Positions 1 through 7,888 of a stretch of 64,000 nt of DNA are shown here, in pieces (position 1 is the stretch's first letter; every line of letters starts with the position of its first letter). The stretch comes from Ectothiorhodospiraceae bacterium (GTDB taxonomy: Bacteria; Pseudomonadota; Gammaproteobacteria; HK1), in NCBI GenBank assembly GCA_024234875.1, contig JACKNM010000006.1:305543-369542 (forward strand). Reading direction: 5' to 3'. A program made the position numbers and the translations under genes. The notes under the pieces are model-generated. The model was given only the letters and a program-made list of their open reading frames with translations. It did not search any database and was not told where the DNA came from.

Positions 1-519
1 ATCGGGTTGTTCAATGCCAAGGCCAAGAACGTGGTCGAGGCATGCCGGATCCTCGTCGAGCGTCACGCCGGAGAGGTCCCGCGCGACCGTGAGGCGCTGG
101 AGGCGCTTCCGGGAGTCGGGCGCAAGACCGCCAACGTCGTGCTCAACACCGCGTTCGGCGAGCCCACGATCGCGGTCGACACCCACATCTTCAGGGTCGC
201 CAACCGCACCCGGATCGCCCCGGGGCGCACGGTGCGCCAGGTCGAGGAGGCGCTCGAGCGGACGACGCCGGCAGAGTTCAAGCGCGACGCGCACCACTGG
301 CTGATCCTGCACGGGCGCTACGTCTGCACCGCGCGGCGCCCCCGATGCGACGCCTGCACCATTGCCGACCTCTGCGAGGCTCCGGCCTCGGTGCGTGACC
401 CTGGTCGGGCGCGTGCGACGTCGGCGAGGCGGGGCGGCGCGGGCTCCGCGGTGGCGAGGAAGTCGAGCCGCCGTCGGGCGGTTGGGCCGTCGTCCGAGGA
501 AGTCGACGGCGGCGGGTGA
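1..519 (+). CDS. nth: Endonuclease III, 5' end missing (base-excision DNA glycosylase/AP lyase)
   Basis: Removes oxidised pyrimidines from DNA and nicks the abasic site. The frame is open from base 1, so the N-terminal part (roughly the first 80 residues of the usual ~210) lies outside the window. The helix-hairpin-helix LPGVGRKTANVV carries the catalytic lysine, and VDTHIFRV carries the catalytic aspartate. The 4Fe-4S ligands follow as C-X6-C-X2-C-X5-C (CTARRPRCDACTIADLC). After the cluster there is an unusual tail of about 50 residues rich in Arg, Ala and Ser; E. coli Nth ends soon after the cluster. The tail may be genuine low-complexity coding sequence or a consequence of high GC removing stop codons. 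Family assignment is secure. Confidence 0.95.
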   Translation: MGLFNAKAKNVVEACRILVERHAGEVPRDREALEALPGVGRKTANVVLNTAFGEPTIAVDTHIFRVANRTRIAPGRTVRQVEEALERTTPAEFKRDAHHWLILHGRYVCTARRPRCDACTIADLCEAPASVRDPGRARATSARRGGAGSAVARKSSRRRAVGPSSEEVDGGG

Positions 520-535
520 CGCGTCGCCGCTCTCG

Positions 536-548
536 ATACGAATCGTAT
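536..548. promoter_or_regulatory. 13-bp palindrome upstream of the adenylate cyclase
   Basis: ATACGA-A-TCGTAT is a perfect inverted repeat with a one-base centre. It lies in the most AT-rich part of the nth/cyclase gap and has the size of a dimeric repressor or activator operator. A possible -10-like TAAAAC follows at about 555. No regulator can be named from sequence. Confidence 0.3.
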
Positions 549-558
549 TTGTGCTAAA

Positions 559-594
559 ACCCCCGGCGGTACGGCCGATGCACCGTACGGGGGT
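559..594 (+). terminator. Imperfect hairpin between nth and the cyclase gene
   Basis: ACCCCC (559-564) pairs with GGGGGT (589-594), and GTACGG (569-574) pairs with CCGTAC (583-588). There is a 4-nt bulge on the left arm and an 8-nt loop. No U-tract follows, so it may be a Rho-assisted 3' end of nth or a structured leader of the cyclase mRNA. Confidence 0.35.
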
Positions 595-669
595 GCGCCT
601 CTTGCGCGTCGGGCCGTCGGAGGCCGGCGTGGCGGCCCCGTCTTCGACGGCGACACGGGTCGGTGATCA

Positions 670-2898
670 ATGCTCGAGCAGCTCCAACGCCACTGGCCGC
701 GCGCCGCCGGTAGCCTCGTCATCCTCGCCTTTTTCGTCGCGCACGCGGCGCAATTCCATCGCTGGGACTTCGTCGAGCGAATGGAGAGCATCGCCTACGA
801 TGCCCGGCTCCTGTTCACGATGCCCGAGACCGTCGACGACCGGATCGTCATCGTCGACATCGACGAGAAGAGCCTGCAGTCCGAAGGACGGTGGCCGTGG
901 AGCCGGGCCAAGATGGCGAAGCTCATGGACCGTCTTTTCGGTCAGTACGAGGTGGCGTTGGTCGGCTTCGACGTCGTGTTCGCAGAGCCCGAGGAAGTGT
1001 CGGGCCTGCAGGTGCTGGAGGCGCTGCGCGCGGACGTTCCATCCGAGGTCGCGGGCCGGATCGAGACCCTGCGGAGCAGTCTCGACCATGATGCCGCGTT
1101 CGCGCGCAGCATGGAGTCGCGCCCGGTCATCCTCGGCTACTTCTTCACCGATCCCGACGAGGCGGCCCAGGCGCCGCGGATCGGGATGTTGCCGCCACCG
1201 GTGTTCGTCGCCGGCCAGTTCGCCGGGCGTGGTATCGACTTCCTGAAGGCGGCCGGATATGGCGCGAATCTCCCCGCGCTGCAGGGTAACGCCCTGGGGG
1301 CTGGCCACTTCCTCACCACCCCAGATGGCGACGGCGTCGTCCGCCGAGTGCCGATGCTCTACGAGTTCGAGGGGAGCTACTACGAGTCCTTGAGTCTCGC
1401 CGTCGCCCGCCACATCCTCGGCGTCGACCGCTTGCGGCCGGGCTATCCGCCCGAGTCTCGAGCCGGAAAAAACTACTCCGGGATGGAGTGGATCGAGGTC
1501 GGTGATCGCAAGGTGCCGGTCGACCGGCACGTGCGGACCCTGATCCCGTTCCGCGGCAAGCAGGGCAGCTTCCCGTACGTCTCGGCGACCGACGTCCTTC
1601 AGGGCAGCGCCGACGCATCGGTGCTTCGGGGGCGGGTGGTGCTGGTCGGCCCGACCGCCAAGGGGCTGTTCGACCTCCGTGCCACACCGGTGCAGCCGAA
1701 CTACCCCGGGGTCGAGGTGCACGCCAACCTCATCGCCGGCATCGTCGACGACAACATCAAGCAGAACCCCGCGTACACCCTCGGGGCCGAGGTGGTCTTG
1801 CTGGTCATCTCGGGCCTGATCATGGCGATCGTCCTGCCGATTCTCAGCCCGTTGTGGGCGACGGGCGCGACCCTGCTCCTGCTGGCGGGGATGATCGGGG
1901 TGAACCTGTACATCTGGGAGTCGGGGAACTTCGTGTTCCCGCTCGCCAGTGGCTTGCTCGCCGTGCTTGCCATGTTCCTGTTCAACATGACCTACGGATA
2001 CTTCTTCGAGCAGCGCGGCAAGCGCCAGCTCGCCGGCCTGTTCGGGCAGTACGTGCCGCCGGAGCTGGTGGACGAGATGAGCGACCATCCGGAGCAGATC
2101 TCGATGGTCAGCGAGAGCCGGGAGATGACGGTGCTGTTCTCCGACGTGCGCGGATTCACCACCATCTCCGAGGGGCTGGAGCCGCGTGAGCTGTCGGAGC
2201 TGATGAACGCCTTCCTGACCCCGATGACCAAGGTGATCCACCAACATCGCGGCACCATCGACAAGTACATGGGCGACGCGATCATGGCCTTCTGGGGCGC
2301 GCCGCTTCACGACCCGGACCATGCGCGTCATGCGCTCGAGGCGGCGCTGGAGATGATCGTGCAGCTCGACAATCTGCAGGCGGACTTCCGGGACCGGGGT
2401 TGGCCGGAGATCCACATCGGCGTCGGTCTCAATTCCGGGTCGATGAGTGTCGGCAACATGGGCTCGGAGTTCCGCATGGCCTACACCGTGCTCGGTGACG
2501 CGGTGAACCTCGGCTCACGCCTCGAGGGTCTGACCAAGCAGTACGGTGTCCAGGTCATCGTCAACGAGACGACTGCCGCCGCGGTGCCCGACTACCTCTA
2601 CCGTGAGCTCGATCGCGTCAGGGTCAAGGGCAAGGACGTGCCGGTGACGATCTTCGAGCCGCTCGGCCCGCGCGACGCGGTCGACAAGGCCGCGCGCGAC
2701 GAGCTCAAGGTCTACCGGGAGGCCTTGCGCCTGTACCGGGCGCAGAACTGGGACATCGCGGAGATCCAGTTCCTCAATCTGCAGCAGCGCGCACCGGAGC
2801 GCCTTCTGTACCAGATCTATGCCGAGCGAATCGCGCACTACCGCGAGAGCCCGCCGCCCGCGGACTGGGATGGCGTGTTCACCCACATGACGAAGTGA
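670..2898 (+). CDS. CHASE2-domain class III adenylate cyclase
   Basis: Membrane sensor predicted to make cAMP. An N-terminal membrane segment (about 12-30) is followed by a large extracytoplasmic CHASE2 domain (about 35-360, with the typical VIVDIDEKSL and GRWPW start). Three membrane helices follow (about 370-460), then a cytoplasmic class III cyclase domain (about 480-670). Catalytic residues are present: metal-binding D492 (FSDVRGFT) and D536 (MGDAIMAFW), purine-selecting K532 and D610, and transition-state N613 and R617 (GDAVNLGSR). The K/D pair indicates ATP rather than GTP. The 742-residue length is usual for the family. The start ATG follows a weak ribosome-binding site. It is convergent with a three-gene signalling operon whose kinase also has a CHASE2 sensor, so both may sense related envelope cues. 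The ligand is unknown. Confidence 0.9.
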   Translation: MLEQLQRHWPRAAGSLVILAFFVAHAAQFHRWDFVERMESIAYDARLLFTMPETVDDRIVIVDIDEKSLQSEGRWPWSRAKMAKLMDRLFGQYEVALVGFDVVFAEPEEVSGLQVLEALRADVPSEVAGRIETLRSSLDHDAAFARSMESRPVILGYFFTDPDEAAQAPRIGMLPPPVFVAGQFAGRGIDFLKAAGYGANLPALQGNALGAGHFLTTPDGDGVVRRVPMLYEFEGSYYESLSLAVARHILGVDRLRPGYPPESRAGKNYSGMEWIEVGDRKVPVDRHVRTLIPFRGKQGSFPYVSATDVLQGSADASVLRGRVVLVGPTAKGLFDLRATPVQPNYPGVEVHANLIAGIVDDNIKQNPAYTLGAEVVLLVISGLIMAIVLPILSPLWATGATLLLLAGMIGVNLYIWESGNFVFPLASGLLAVLAMFLFNMTYGYFFEQRGKRQLAGLFGQYVPPELVDEMSDHPEQISMVSESREMTVLFSDVRGFTTISEGLEPRELSELMNAFLTPMTKVIHQHRGTIDKYMGDAIMAFWGAPLHDPDHARHALEAALEMIVQLDNLQADFRDRGWPEIHIGVGLNSGSMSVGNMGSEFRMAYTVLGDAVNLGSRLEGLTKQYGVQVIVNETTAAAVPDYLYRELDRVRVKGKDVPVTIFEPLGPRDAVDKAARDELKVYREALRLYRAQNWDIAEIQFLNLQQRAPERLLYQIYAERIAHYRESPPPADWDGVFTHMTK

Positions 2899-2900
2899 GG

Positions 2901-2929
2901 CCGGCGCGTCGCTCGACCGACGGCGCCGG
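2901..2929. terminator. Hairpin between convergent cyclase and FHA genes
   Basis: An 11-bp stem (CCGGCGC-GTCG with CGAC-g-GCGCCGG, one bulged G) and a 6-nt loop begin three bases after the cyclase stop codon. No strong T-run follows. It is placed to separate the two convergent transcripts. Confidence 0.5.
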
Positions 2930-3098
2930 TTGCACGCGAGTGGAGTGCCAGGTGGGGCGGGATGCGCCGGGCGAATGCCGGCGCAGCAAGGGCGTATCAC
3001 CGCGGTAGACAGCGGCGCCGGGTCCGGCTCGCCGGTCGGGCGGCCGGTCCGGCTCGCAACGGACCTCCCGGCCATGGCGCCGGGGGCTCGTGTCCTCG

Positions 3099-3794
3099 TC
3101 AGGTGATGACGAAGAACTCCATCTTCACGCCAGCCAGCTCGATGACGTCGTTGTCCTTGAGCTGACGCGCCTGGCCGCCGATCGACTCGCCGTTGACGAC
3201 CGGGTGCTTCCCCTCGACGTGGGTGATGAAGTACCCCTGCGGCCGCCGCGTGATCACCGCGACCTGGACGCCGGGGCTGCCCAGGGTGACCAGCGCCTTG
3301 GTCAGGGTCATCTCCTTCCCGGCCATCCGCCCGTTCAGGACCTGCACCTTGCCGAGCGGCATCTCCTTCGTACCACCAGCGCTCGTCGCCGTCGTCGCCG
3401 GTGCCGGCGCGGTCGCCTCGACCTTGGCCGCGGCAGCGGCGTGGCTGGCCATGCCCGGCCGAATGATCATCGTCTTCTCGAAGTCGCCCGAGTCCGAGGT
3501 CGCCTCGTCGTTGAGGTACTTCAGCTCGTGCTTGCCGACGGTGATCACGTCGCCGTGCTTCAGGGCATGCTTCTTGATCAGCTTGCCGTTGACGAACGTG
3601 CCGTTCGTGCTGTCGAGGTCCTCGAGGAACGAATCGTTCAGGATGGTGATGATCGCCGCGTGCTGACCGCTGACGGCGAGGTTGTCCACCTGGATGTCGT
3701 TCTCGGGCTTCCGTCCGATGTGAATCCGCTCCCTGTCGAGATCGAACTCCCCGAGGACGGAGTTGTTCAGACTGAGTACAAGCCTCCCAGGCAT
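3099..3794 (-). CDS. FHA-domain phosphopeptide-binding protein
   Basis: Cytoplasmic 231-residue adaptor that should bind phosphothreonine peptides. The N-terminal FHA domain (about 5-93) has the conserved G27-R28, S42..H45 and N64-G65-T66..N69 positions. A low-complexity Ala/Thr linker follows. A second, degenerate FHA-like region (about 145-231) keeps the strand pattern and a VNG turn but lacks the G-R and S-x-x-H signature. A threonine in EKTMIIRPG just after the first domain resembles the phospho-acceptor of small FHA regulators such as GarA (weak inference). It is the last gene of the kinase-phosphatase-FHA operon, 42 bp after the phosphatase, so it is probably a substrate or reader of that kinase. 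Confidence 0.88.
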   Translation of the reverse strand: MPGRLVLSLNNSVLGEFDLDRERIHIGRKPENDIQVDNLAVSGQHAAIITILNDSFLEDLDSTNGTFVNGKLIKKHALKHGDVITVGKHELKYLNDEATSDSGDFEKTMIIRPGMASHAAAAAKVEATAPAPATTATSAGGTKEMPLGKVQVLNGRMAGKEMTLTKALVTLGSPGVQVAVITRRPQGYFITHVEGKHPVVNGESIGGQARQLKDNDVIELAGVKMEFFVIT

Positions 3795-3836
3795 TTCACC
3801 AACCCAATGACTTCTGTGTGGACGCTACGTTGCAGG

Positions 3837-4658
3837 CTAGAACCAGTCGAACATCCGCGAGTACCAGCTCTTGCGTGCCTTGAAGGGCTTGAGGGTACGC
3901 GCCAGGATGACCGAGATGTTGTCCTTGCCTCCCATTTCGTTCGCTCGCTGGACCAGCGTCCGTGCTGCTTCCTCGAGGTTCCCCCGGCACTCCCGGAGGA
4001 TGTCGCCGATCTCCTCGTCCTCGACCTGGTCCGTCAACCCGTCCGAGCAGAGCAGGTAGACGTCGCCCGGCAGGACCATGTCCTCTTGCACGTCCGGCAC
4101 GACCTCGCGCTCGATCCCCATCGCGCGAGTGACGAGGTTCTTGTTCAGTGACTTCCTCGCCTCTTCCGGCGTGTAGAAACCCTTGTCGACCAGCTCCTGC
4201 AGCAGCGAATGATCCGAGGTGACCTGCTCCAGGCGCGCCTCGCGCATCCGGTACAGACGGGAGTCGCCGACGTGGGCCACCGTCATCCGGTTGTCGTAGA
4301 ACGCTGCCGTCACCACCGTCGTCCCCATGCCGTGACATTGAGGCTGACTCTGCGCGGTCTGGAAGATGGTCTGGTTGGCGTGCTCGATGGCGTCGCGGAC
4401 GATCATCGATTCGCGGCTGAAGCCACTCTCGTCGTCCGTGTCCCCGGGTCGCACGCGCTTCAGGCCCGCACGCACCTCCTCGAGGATCATGTTCACCGCG
4501 ATCGCGCTCGCGACCTCGCCCGCCTTGTATCCTCCCATCCCATCCGCCAGGACCAGAAGCCCGAGTGACGTGTCGCTGCCGATGCTGTCCTCGTTGTGCG
4601 ACCTCTTCCGCCCGACGTCGGTCAAACCGTAGATCTCGAGCTTTCCCTCCAGGCTCAT
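3837..4658 (-). CDS. PP2C-type Ser/Thr protein phosphatase
   Basis: Metal-dependent phosphatase of the bacterial Stp/PrpC family, 273 residues, single cytoplasmic domain. The metal-binding motifs are all present: RSHNEDS (about 20-25), VLADGMGGYKAGE (about 37-48), HVGDSRLYR, CSDGLTD and KDNISVIL. It starts 18 bp after the stop of the upstream kinase gene, so the two are co-transcribed and the phosphatase should reverse the kinase's phosphorylations, perhaps on the FHA protein encoded next. A kinase/phosphatase/FHA trio also occurs in type VI secretion loci, but no secretion genes are seen here. Confidence 0.93.
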   Translation of the reverse strand: MSLEGKLEIYGLTDVGRKRSHNEDSIGSDTSLGLLVLADGMGGYKAGEVASAIAVNMILEEVRAGLKRVRPGDTDDESGFSRESMIVRDAIEHANQTIFQTAQSQPQCHGMGTTVVTAAFYDNRMTVAHVGDSRLYRMREARLEQVTSDHSLLQELVDKGFYTPEEARKSLNKNLVTRAMGIEREVVPDVQEDMVLPGDVYLLCSDGLTDQVEDEEIGDILRECRGNLEEAARTLVQRANEMGGKDNISVILARTLKPFKARKSWYSRMFDWF

Positions 4659-4676
4659 TCGAATGCGACAGCCCGG

Positions 4677-7205
4677 TCACGCCGCGAGGTTCGCTCGCTG
4701 CATACATTCACGGAGATCTTTCGCGAGCTCCGCACCACGTGAGTATCGATCGTTGACCGCCTTTGCCAGCGCCCGATCGATGATCGGCTTCAGGCAAGGC
4801 GGTAGCTCCTTGCCCAACGAGAGGATGTCGGGATGCGGCTCGTTGGCGATCTTGAACATCAGGGTCGCCATCGAGTCCCCCGAGAAGGGCAGCCGCCCGG
4901 TCACGAGCTGGAACAGCATCACCCCGAGGGAGAACAGATCCGAGCGCCCGTCGACCTTCTTGCCGGCGAGCTGCTCGGGCGACATGTAGGAAGGGGTCCC
5001 CAGCACCATGCCCGTCTTCGTCTTGCTCGAGTCTGTTATCCGGGCGATGCCGAAGTCCGTGAGCTTGACGCTCCCCGTGTCCGGCTCGTACATGATATTA
5101 GCCGGTTTGATGTCACGGTGCACTACGTTCTCGCCATGAGCGTAATCAAGAGCTTCCGCTGACTTGATGACAATCTCCAACACCTTTCCGAGTGGGAGCA
5201 GGTTGGCTCCCTTGGTGTACGGAGTGAGATCCTTTCCCTTCAGGAACTCCATCGCGATGTAAGCGAGATCATGCTCCTCGCCGGCATCGAAGATGGTGAC
5301 GATGTTCGGGTGGTTGAGCCGGCCCGCGGTCTCCGCCTCGCGGAAGAATCGCTCCTTCACGTCGTCGAGCTCGTCGGCCTCGAACTCCTGCGAGAGCGCC
5401 ATGGTCTTGATCGCGACGGTACGGTTGATCTTCGGATCCCGTCCCAGATACACGACACCCATCGCACCCTTGCCGAGCTCTTTCTCCACCTGGTAGCGGC
5501 CGAGCATCGGCTTCTGGATGCCGCCGCCATCGAGGAGCAGCGTGCCGGTGGCGCTCGATCCGGCCGAGCCGAGCAGCACCGTCTCCTCCATCGCCCGGCT
5601 GCGATTCATCCGGGTCTGGATGTCGCGGAAGTCCGACTTGTACTCGGCCATGTAGTTGTAGACCGAGCCGGCCTTGTTGAACTGGCGCTTGCGCTCGAAG
5701 TCGAGACCGAGGTTGTACAGGAGGTCCATCACCGAGTCGTCGAGCGGAACCTTGCGGAACGAGGCGAAGGCCGCATCGAGGTCGCCCTTGCCCTGGTAGG
5801 CGAGTCCGAGCATGCGGTTGGTCTCGGCCGAGTCGGCGTCCGAGCGCGCCTTGCCGCGCTCGGTGACGAGGAAGCGCTTGGTGGTCAGCAGCACATGGCC
5901 GATCACCAGTAGCGCGACCGGCGTCATGAGCTGGATCCAGGTCGCCTGGGTCGTCATCAGCACGTAGTGCGCCGCGAACAACGCGACGAGCAGCGCCAGC
6001 GAGACCGCCGCCGCCGCCCCCGCGGACAGCCGCGGAAACAGCACGACGAGATAGATCGCGACCAGGACGAAGGCACCGAAGGTCGCCCATCCGCCCCAAC
6101 TCGGGGTGACGAAGAAGTCCTCCTCCAGGATGCTCGACACGGTATGTGCCAGCGACACCACCGGCGCCATCGCGGCCGCCACCGGGGTCTTCTGCAGGGT
6201 GCCGATGCCGGCTGCCGTGGCGCCGATGAGGACGATCCGATCCTTGAACTTGTCCAGCGGGACCTTGTCGCTCCAGACGTCGAAGAAGGAGTCGACGGAG
6301 AATGCGCGACGCTCGCCCTCGTCGGCGTAATAGAAGGTGAGCATCTGCAGATAGGGATCGGTTCGGATCGACAGATTGCCGAGCCGAACACCCTCGCCGA
6401 GGTTCACCTCGATGTCGGCCGGGCGGAGGTTCAGGCTCTTCGCCGCCACCTGCAACGCGATCGACGGATAGAACTGGTCGTAATAACGAAGCACCAACGG
6501 CTCGCGGCGATTGCCGCCGTCGACGTCCCAGACCGGGTTCATGTGGCCGATCGCGGCGGAGAACTCGCCGAGCATCGGGATCGGCGGCGTGTCCGGCTCG
6601 AGGACCGCGAACGGCAGCATGCCCTGGACACCGGCCTCGATGCGGTCGTTCACGGTCGCCACGGCGTTGCGCGAGATGTAGTCGGGCAGCGGCGCGTCCG
6701 GGTTGCCGAGCGGCTCACCGGGGATGAAGGTCATGCCGAGAACCACGTTCCCGGCCTCGCGCAGGGCGGCCGACAGTGTCGCGTCGGTGTCGAGCGCCTC
6801 GCGCGCGGCGGCGAGCTCGCTCTCCAGGGCCGGGATCGGCACGCCGGCACTGCCGTAGGTGCTCGCGAGGCGCTCGATCCAGGCGAGTCCCGGGTCGAGC
6901 TGCGGCTCGGAGTAGAGGATGGTGTTGCCGATGACCTTGGCGCCAGCCTGGTGGAGCTTGGCAATCATCGCCGCGTGCTGGTCGCGCGGCCACGGCCAGC
7001 GCCCGAGGTTCTCGATGCTCTGGTCGTCGATGGCGATGATGCGCACGCGGTCGCTCGGGGTGCGGTCGGATCCCCGCACACCGATGTCGTAGGCCCAGCG
7101 CTCGAGGCTTCCGAGGACCTGGCTTCCCGTCCACGAGGCCAACCCGACGGCCACGCAAATGACGGACGCCACCAGCCAGTCGGACGTCCAGAAACTCTTA
7201 CTCAC
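4677..7205 (-). CDS. CHASE2-sensor receptor Ser/Thr protein kinase with TPR-like linker
   Basis: Transmembrane Hanks-type kinase of 842 residues. Order: one membrane helix (about 7-24), an extracytoplasmic CHASE2 domain (about 30-360, with RIIAIDDQSI and GRWPWPRDQ), three membrane helices (about 366-440), a TPR-like helical linker (about 460-540), and the kinase domain (about 570-830). The kinase has a glycine loop (LGKGAMGVVY), ATP lysine K600, catalytic D698 in HRDIKPANIM and DFG D717, so it should be active. I chose GTG at 7205 because GGAGG lies 10 nt upstream and the N-terminus then runs straight into the first helix; an in-frame ATG at 7244 would overlap the promoter. It heads an operon with a PP2C phosphatase and an FHA protein. 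Confidence 0.92.
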   Translation of the reverse strand: MSKSFWTSDWLVASVICVAVGLASWTGSQVLGSLERWAYDIGVRGSDRTPSDRVRIIAIDDQSIENLGRWPWPRDQHAAMIAKLHQAGAKVIGNTILYSEPQLDPGLAWIERLASTYGSAGVPIPALESELAAAREALDTDATLSAALREAGNVVLGMTFIPGEPLGNPDAPLPDYISRNAVATVNDRIEAGVQGMLPFAVLEPDTPPIPMLGEFSAAIGHMNPVWDVDGGNRREPLVLRYYDQFYPSIALQVAAKSLNLRPADIEVNLGEGVRLGNLSIRTDPYLQMLTFYYADEGERRAFSVDSFFDVWSDKVPLDKFKDRIVLIGATAAGIGTLQKTPVAAAMAPVVSLAHTVSSILEEDFFVTPSWGGWATFGAFVLVAIYLVVLFPRLSAGAAAAVSLALLVALFAAHYVLMTTQATWIQLMTPVALLVIGHVLLTTKRFLVTERGKARSDADSAETNRMLGLAYQGKGDLDAAFASFRKVPLDDSVMDLLYNLGLDFERKRQFNKAGSVYNYMAEYKSDFRDIQTRMNRSRAMEETVLLGSAGSSATGTLLLDGGGIQKPMLGRYQVEKELGKGAMGVVYLGRDPKINRTVAIKTMALSQEFEADELDDVKERFFREAETAGRLNHPNIVTIFDAGEEHDLAYIAMEFLKGKDLTPYTKGANLLPLGKVLEIVIKSAEALDYAHGENVVHRDIKPANIMYEPDTGSVKLTDFGIARITDSSKTKTGMVLGTPSYMSPEQLAGKKVDGRSDLFSLGVMLFQLVTGRLPFSGDSMATLMFKIANEPHPDILSLGKELPPCLKPIIDRALAKAVNDRYSRGAELAKDLRECMQRANLAA

Positions 7206-7232
7206 GCCGCCCCCACCTCCGACAGTGGACAA

Positions 7233-7262
7233 AATATAGGCCATACCATTCTGAAACTACAA
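7233..7262 (-). promoter_or_regulatory. Promoter of the kinase-phosphatase-FHA operon
   Basis: Read on the minus strand: -35 TTGTAG (7262-7257), 18-bp spacer TTTCAGAATGGTATGGCC, -10 TATATT (7238-7233). Transcription would start near 7226, about 20 nt before the GTG. It is nearly identical to the promoter at 58658-58687 in front of the LysM gene. Confidence 0.65.
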
Positions 7263-7338
7263 GAAAATAGGTCGATGAGAGGCGGCATGTCGTGCGCTTC
7301 CCCACGTTCCGTCCAAGGCCACGAGCGTGGTCCGGGAG

Positions 7339-7800
7339 TCACTGACTGCCTCCCTTGCACCAGTGCCCGACCGCGGCCCTGAGCTTCTCGATCGCGGCGC
7401 CACGCTCGCCGTCGTCCAGGTAGCGCCGCTCGCCCGCGGCGTCGCGGACGTAGAGCAGTGCGGCGCGCTCGACCCCGGCCAGCTCGCGACGTGCGCGGTC
7501 GCAGCGGGCGGCGCGCGCCTCGCGCTCGGCTCGTGCCTTCTCCTCGGCCGCCGCGCGCTCGGCCCGCTCGGTCTCGATCACCTCCAGCAGGCGCTCGGTG
7601 CGGGCGCGTCGGGTGCGGTCGGCTGGCGTGTCGGTCGACCCGGGTCGGACCTCGACCGGCTGCGCATCGACGCCGGCCGGAGGTCGATCGCCGTAGTGCA
7701 CCTGACCCGCGGCGTCGGTCCACCGCTGGATCGAGCCGGCCGCGGTCGCTTGGGTCACGATGGCCAGGCCGAGCGCAGGCGCGAGTCGCAGCCAGGTCAT
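7339..7800 (-). CDS. Secreted DUF4124-domain protein
   Basis: A 153-residue exported protein. The signal peptide is about 1-21 (MTWLRLAPALGLAIVTQATA). The short DUF4124 domain follows, recognisable by IQRWTDAAGQVHYGDRPP. An Arg/Glu/Ala-rich coiled coil follows (about 65-105), then a C-terminal stretch with a Tyr-Leu-Asp motif. Two cysteines in the mature part could form a disulphide. The function of DUF4124 is not known; such proteins are common in the envelopes of gammaproteobacteria. The start at 7800 was chosen because it gives a clean signal peptide; the upstream in-frame extension is arginine-rich noise. Confidence 0.8.
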   Translation of the reverse strand: MTWLRLAPALGLAIVTQATAAGSIQRWTDAAGQVHYGDRPPAGVDAQPVEVRPGSTDTPADRTRRARTERLLEVIETERAERAAAEEKARAEREARAARCDRARRELAGVERAALLYVRDAAGERRYLDDGERGAAIEKLRAAVGHWCKGGSQ

Positions 7801-7888
7801 GGGCGTCCACCGGTGAGTCGCACGACCGCTCGATGGTAAGGGATGTGGAGTCGAGCACCGTGCACGCCGGTCGCGTCGTCGGCGCCGT

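Noticed and set aside
667..2415. Long antisense open frame opposite the adenylate cyclase
   Set aside because: Low-complexity His/Arg/Asp-rich translation, no start signal or family motif; a by-product of high GC at third positions of the real gene.
3099..7205. Kinase/phosphatase/FHA trio as part of a type VI secretion system
   Set aside because: No secretion structural genes nearby, and the kinase has a CHASE2 sensor, which is not typical of PpkA.
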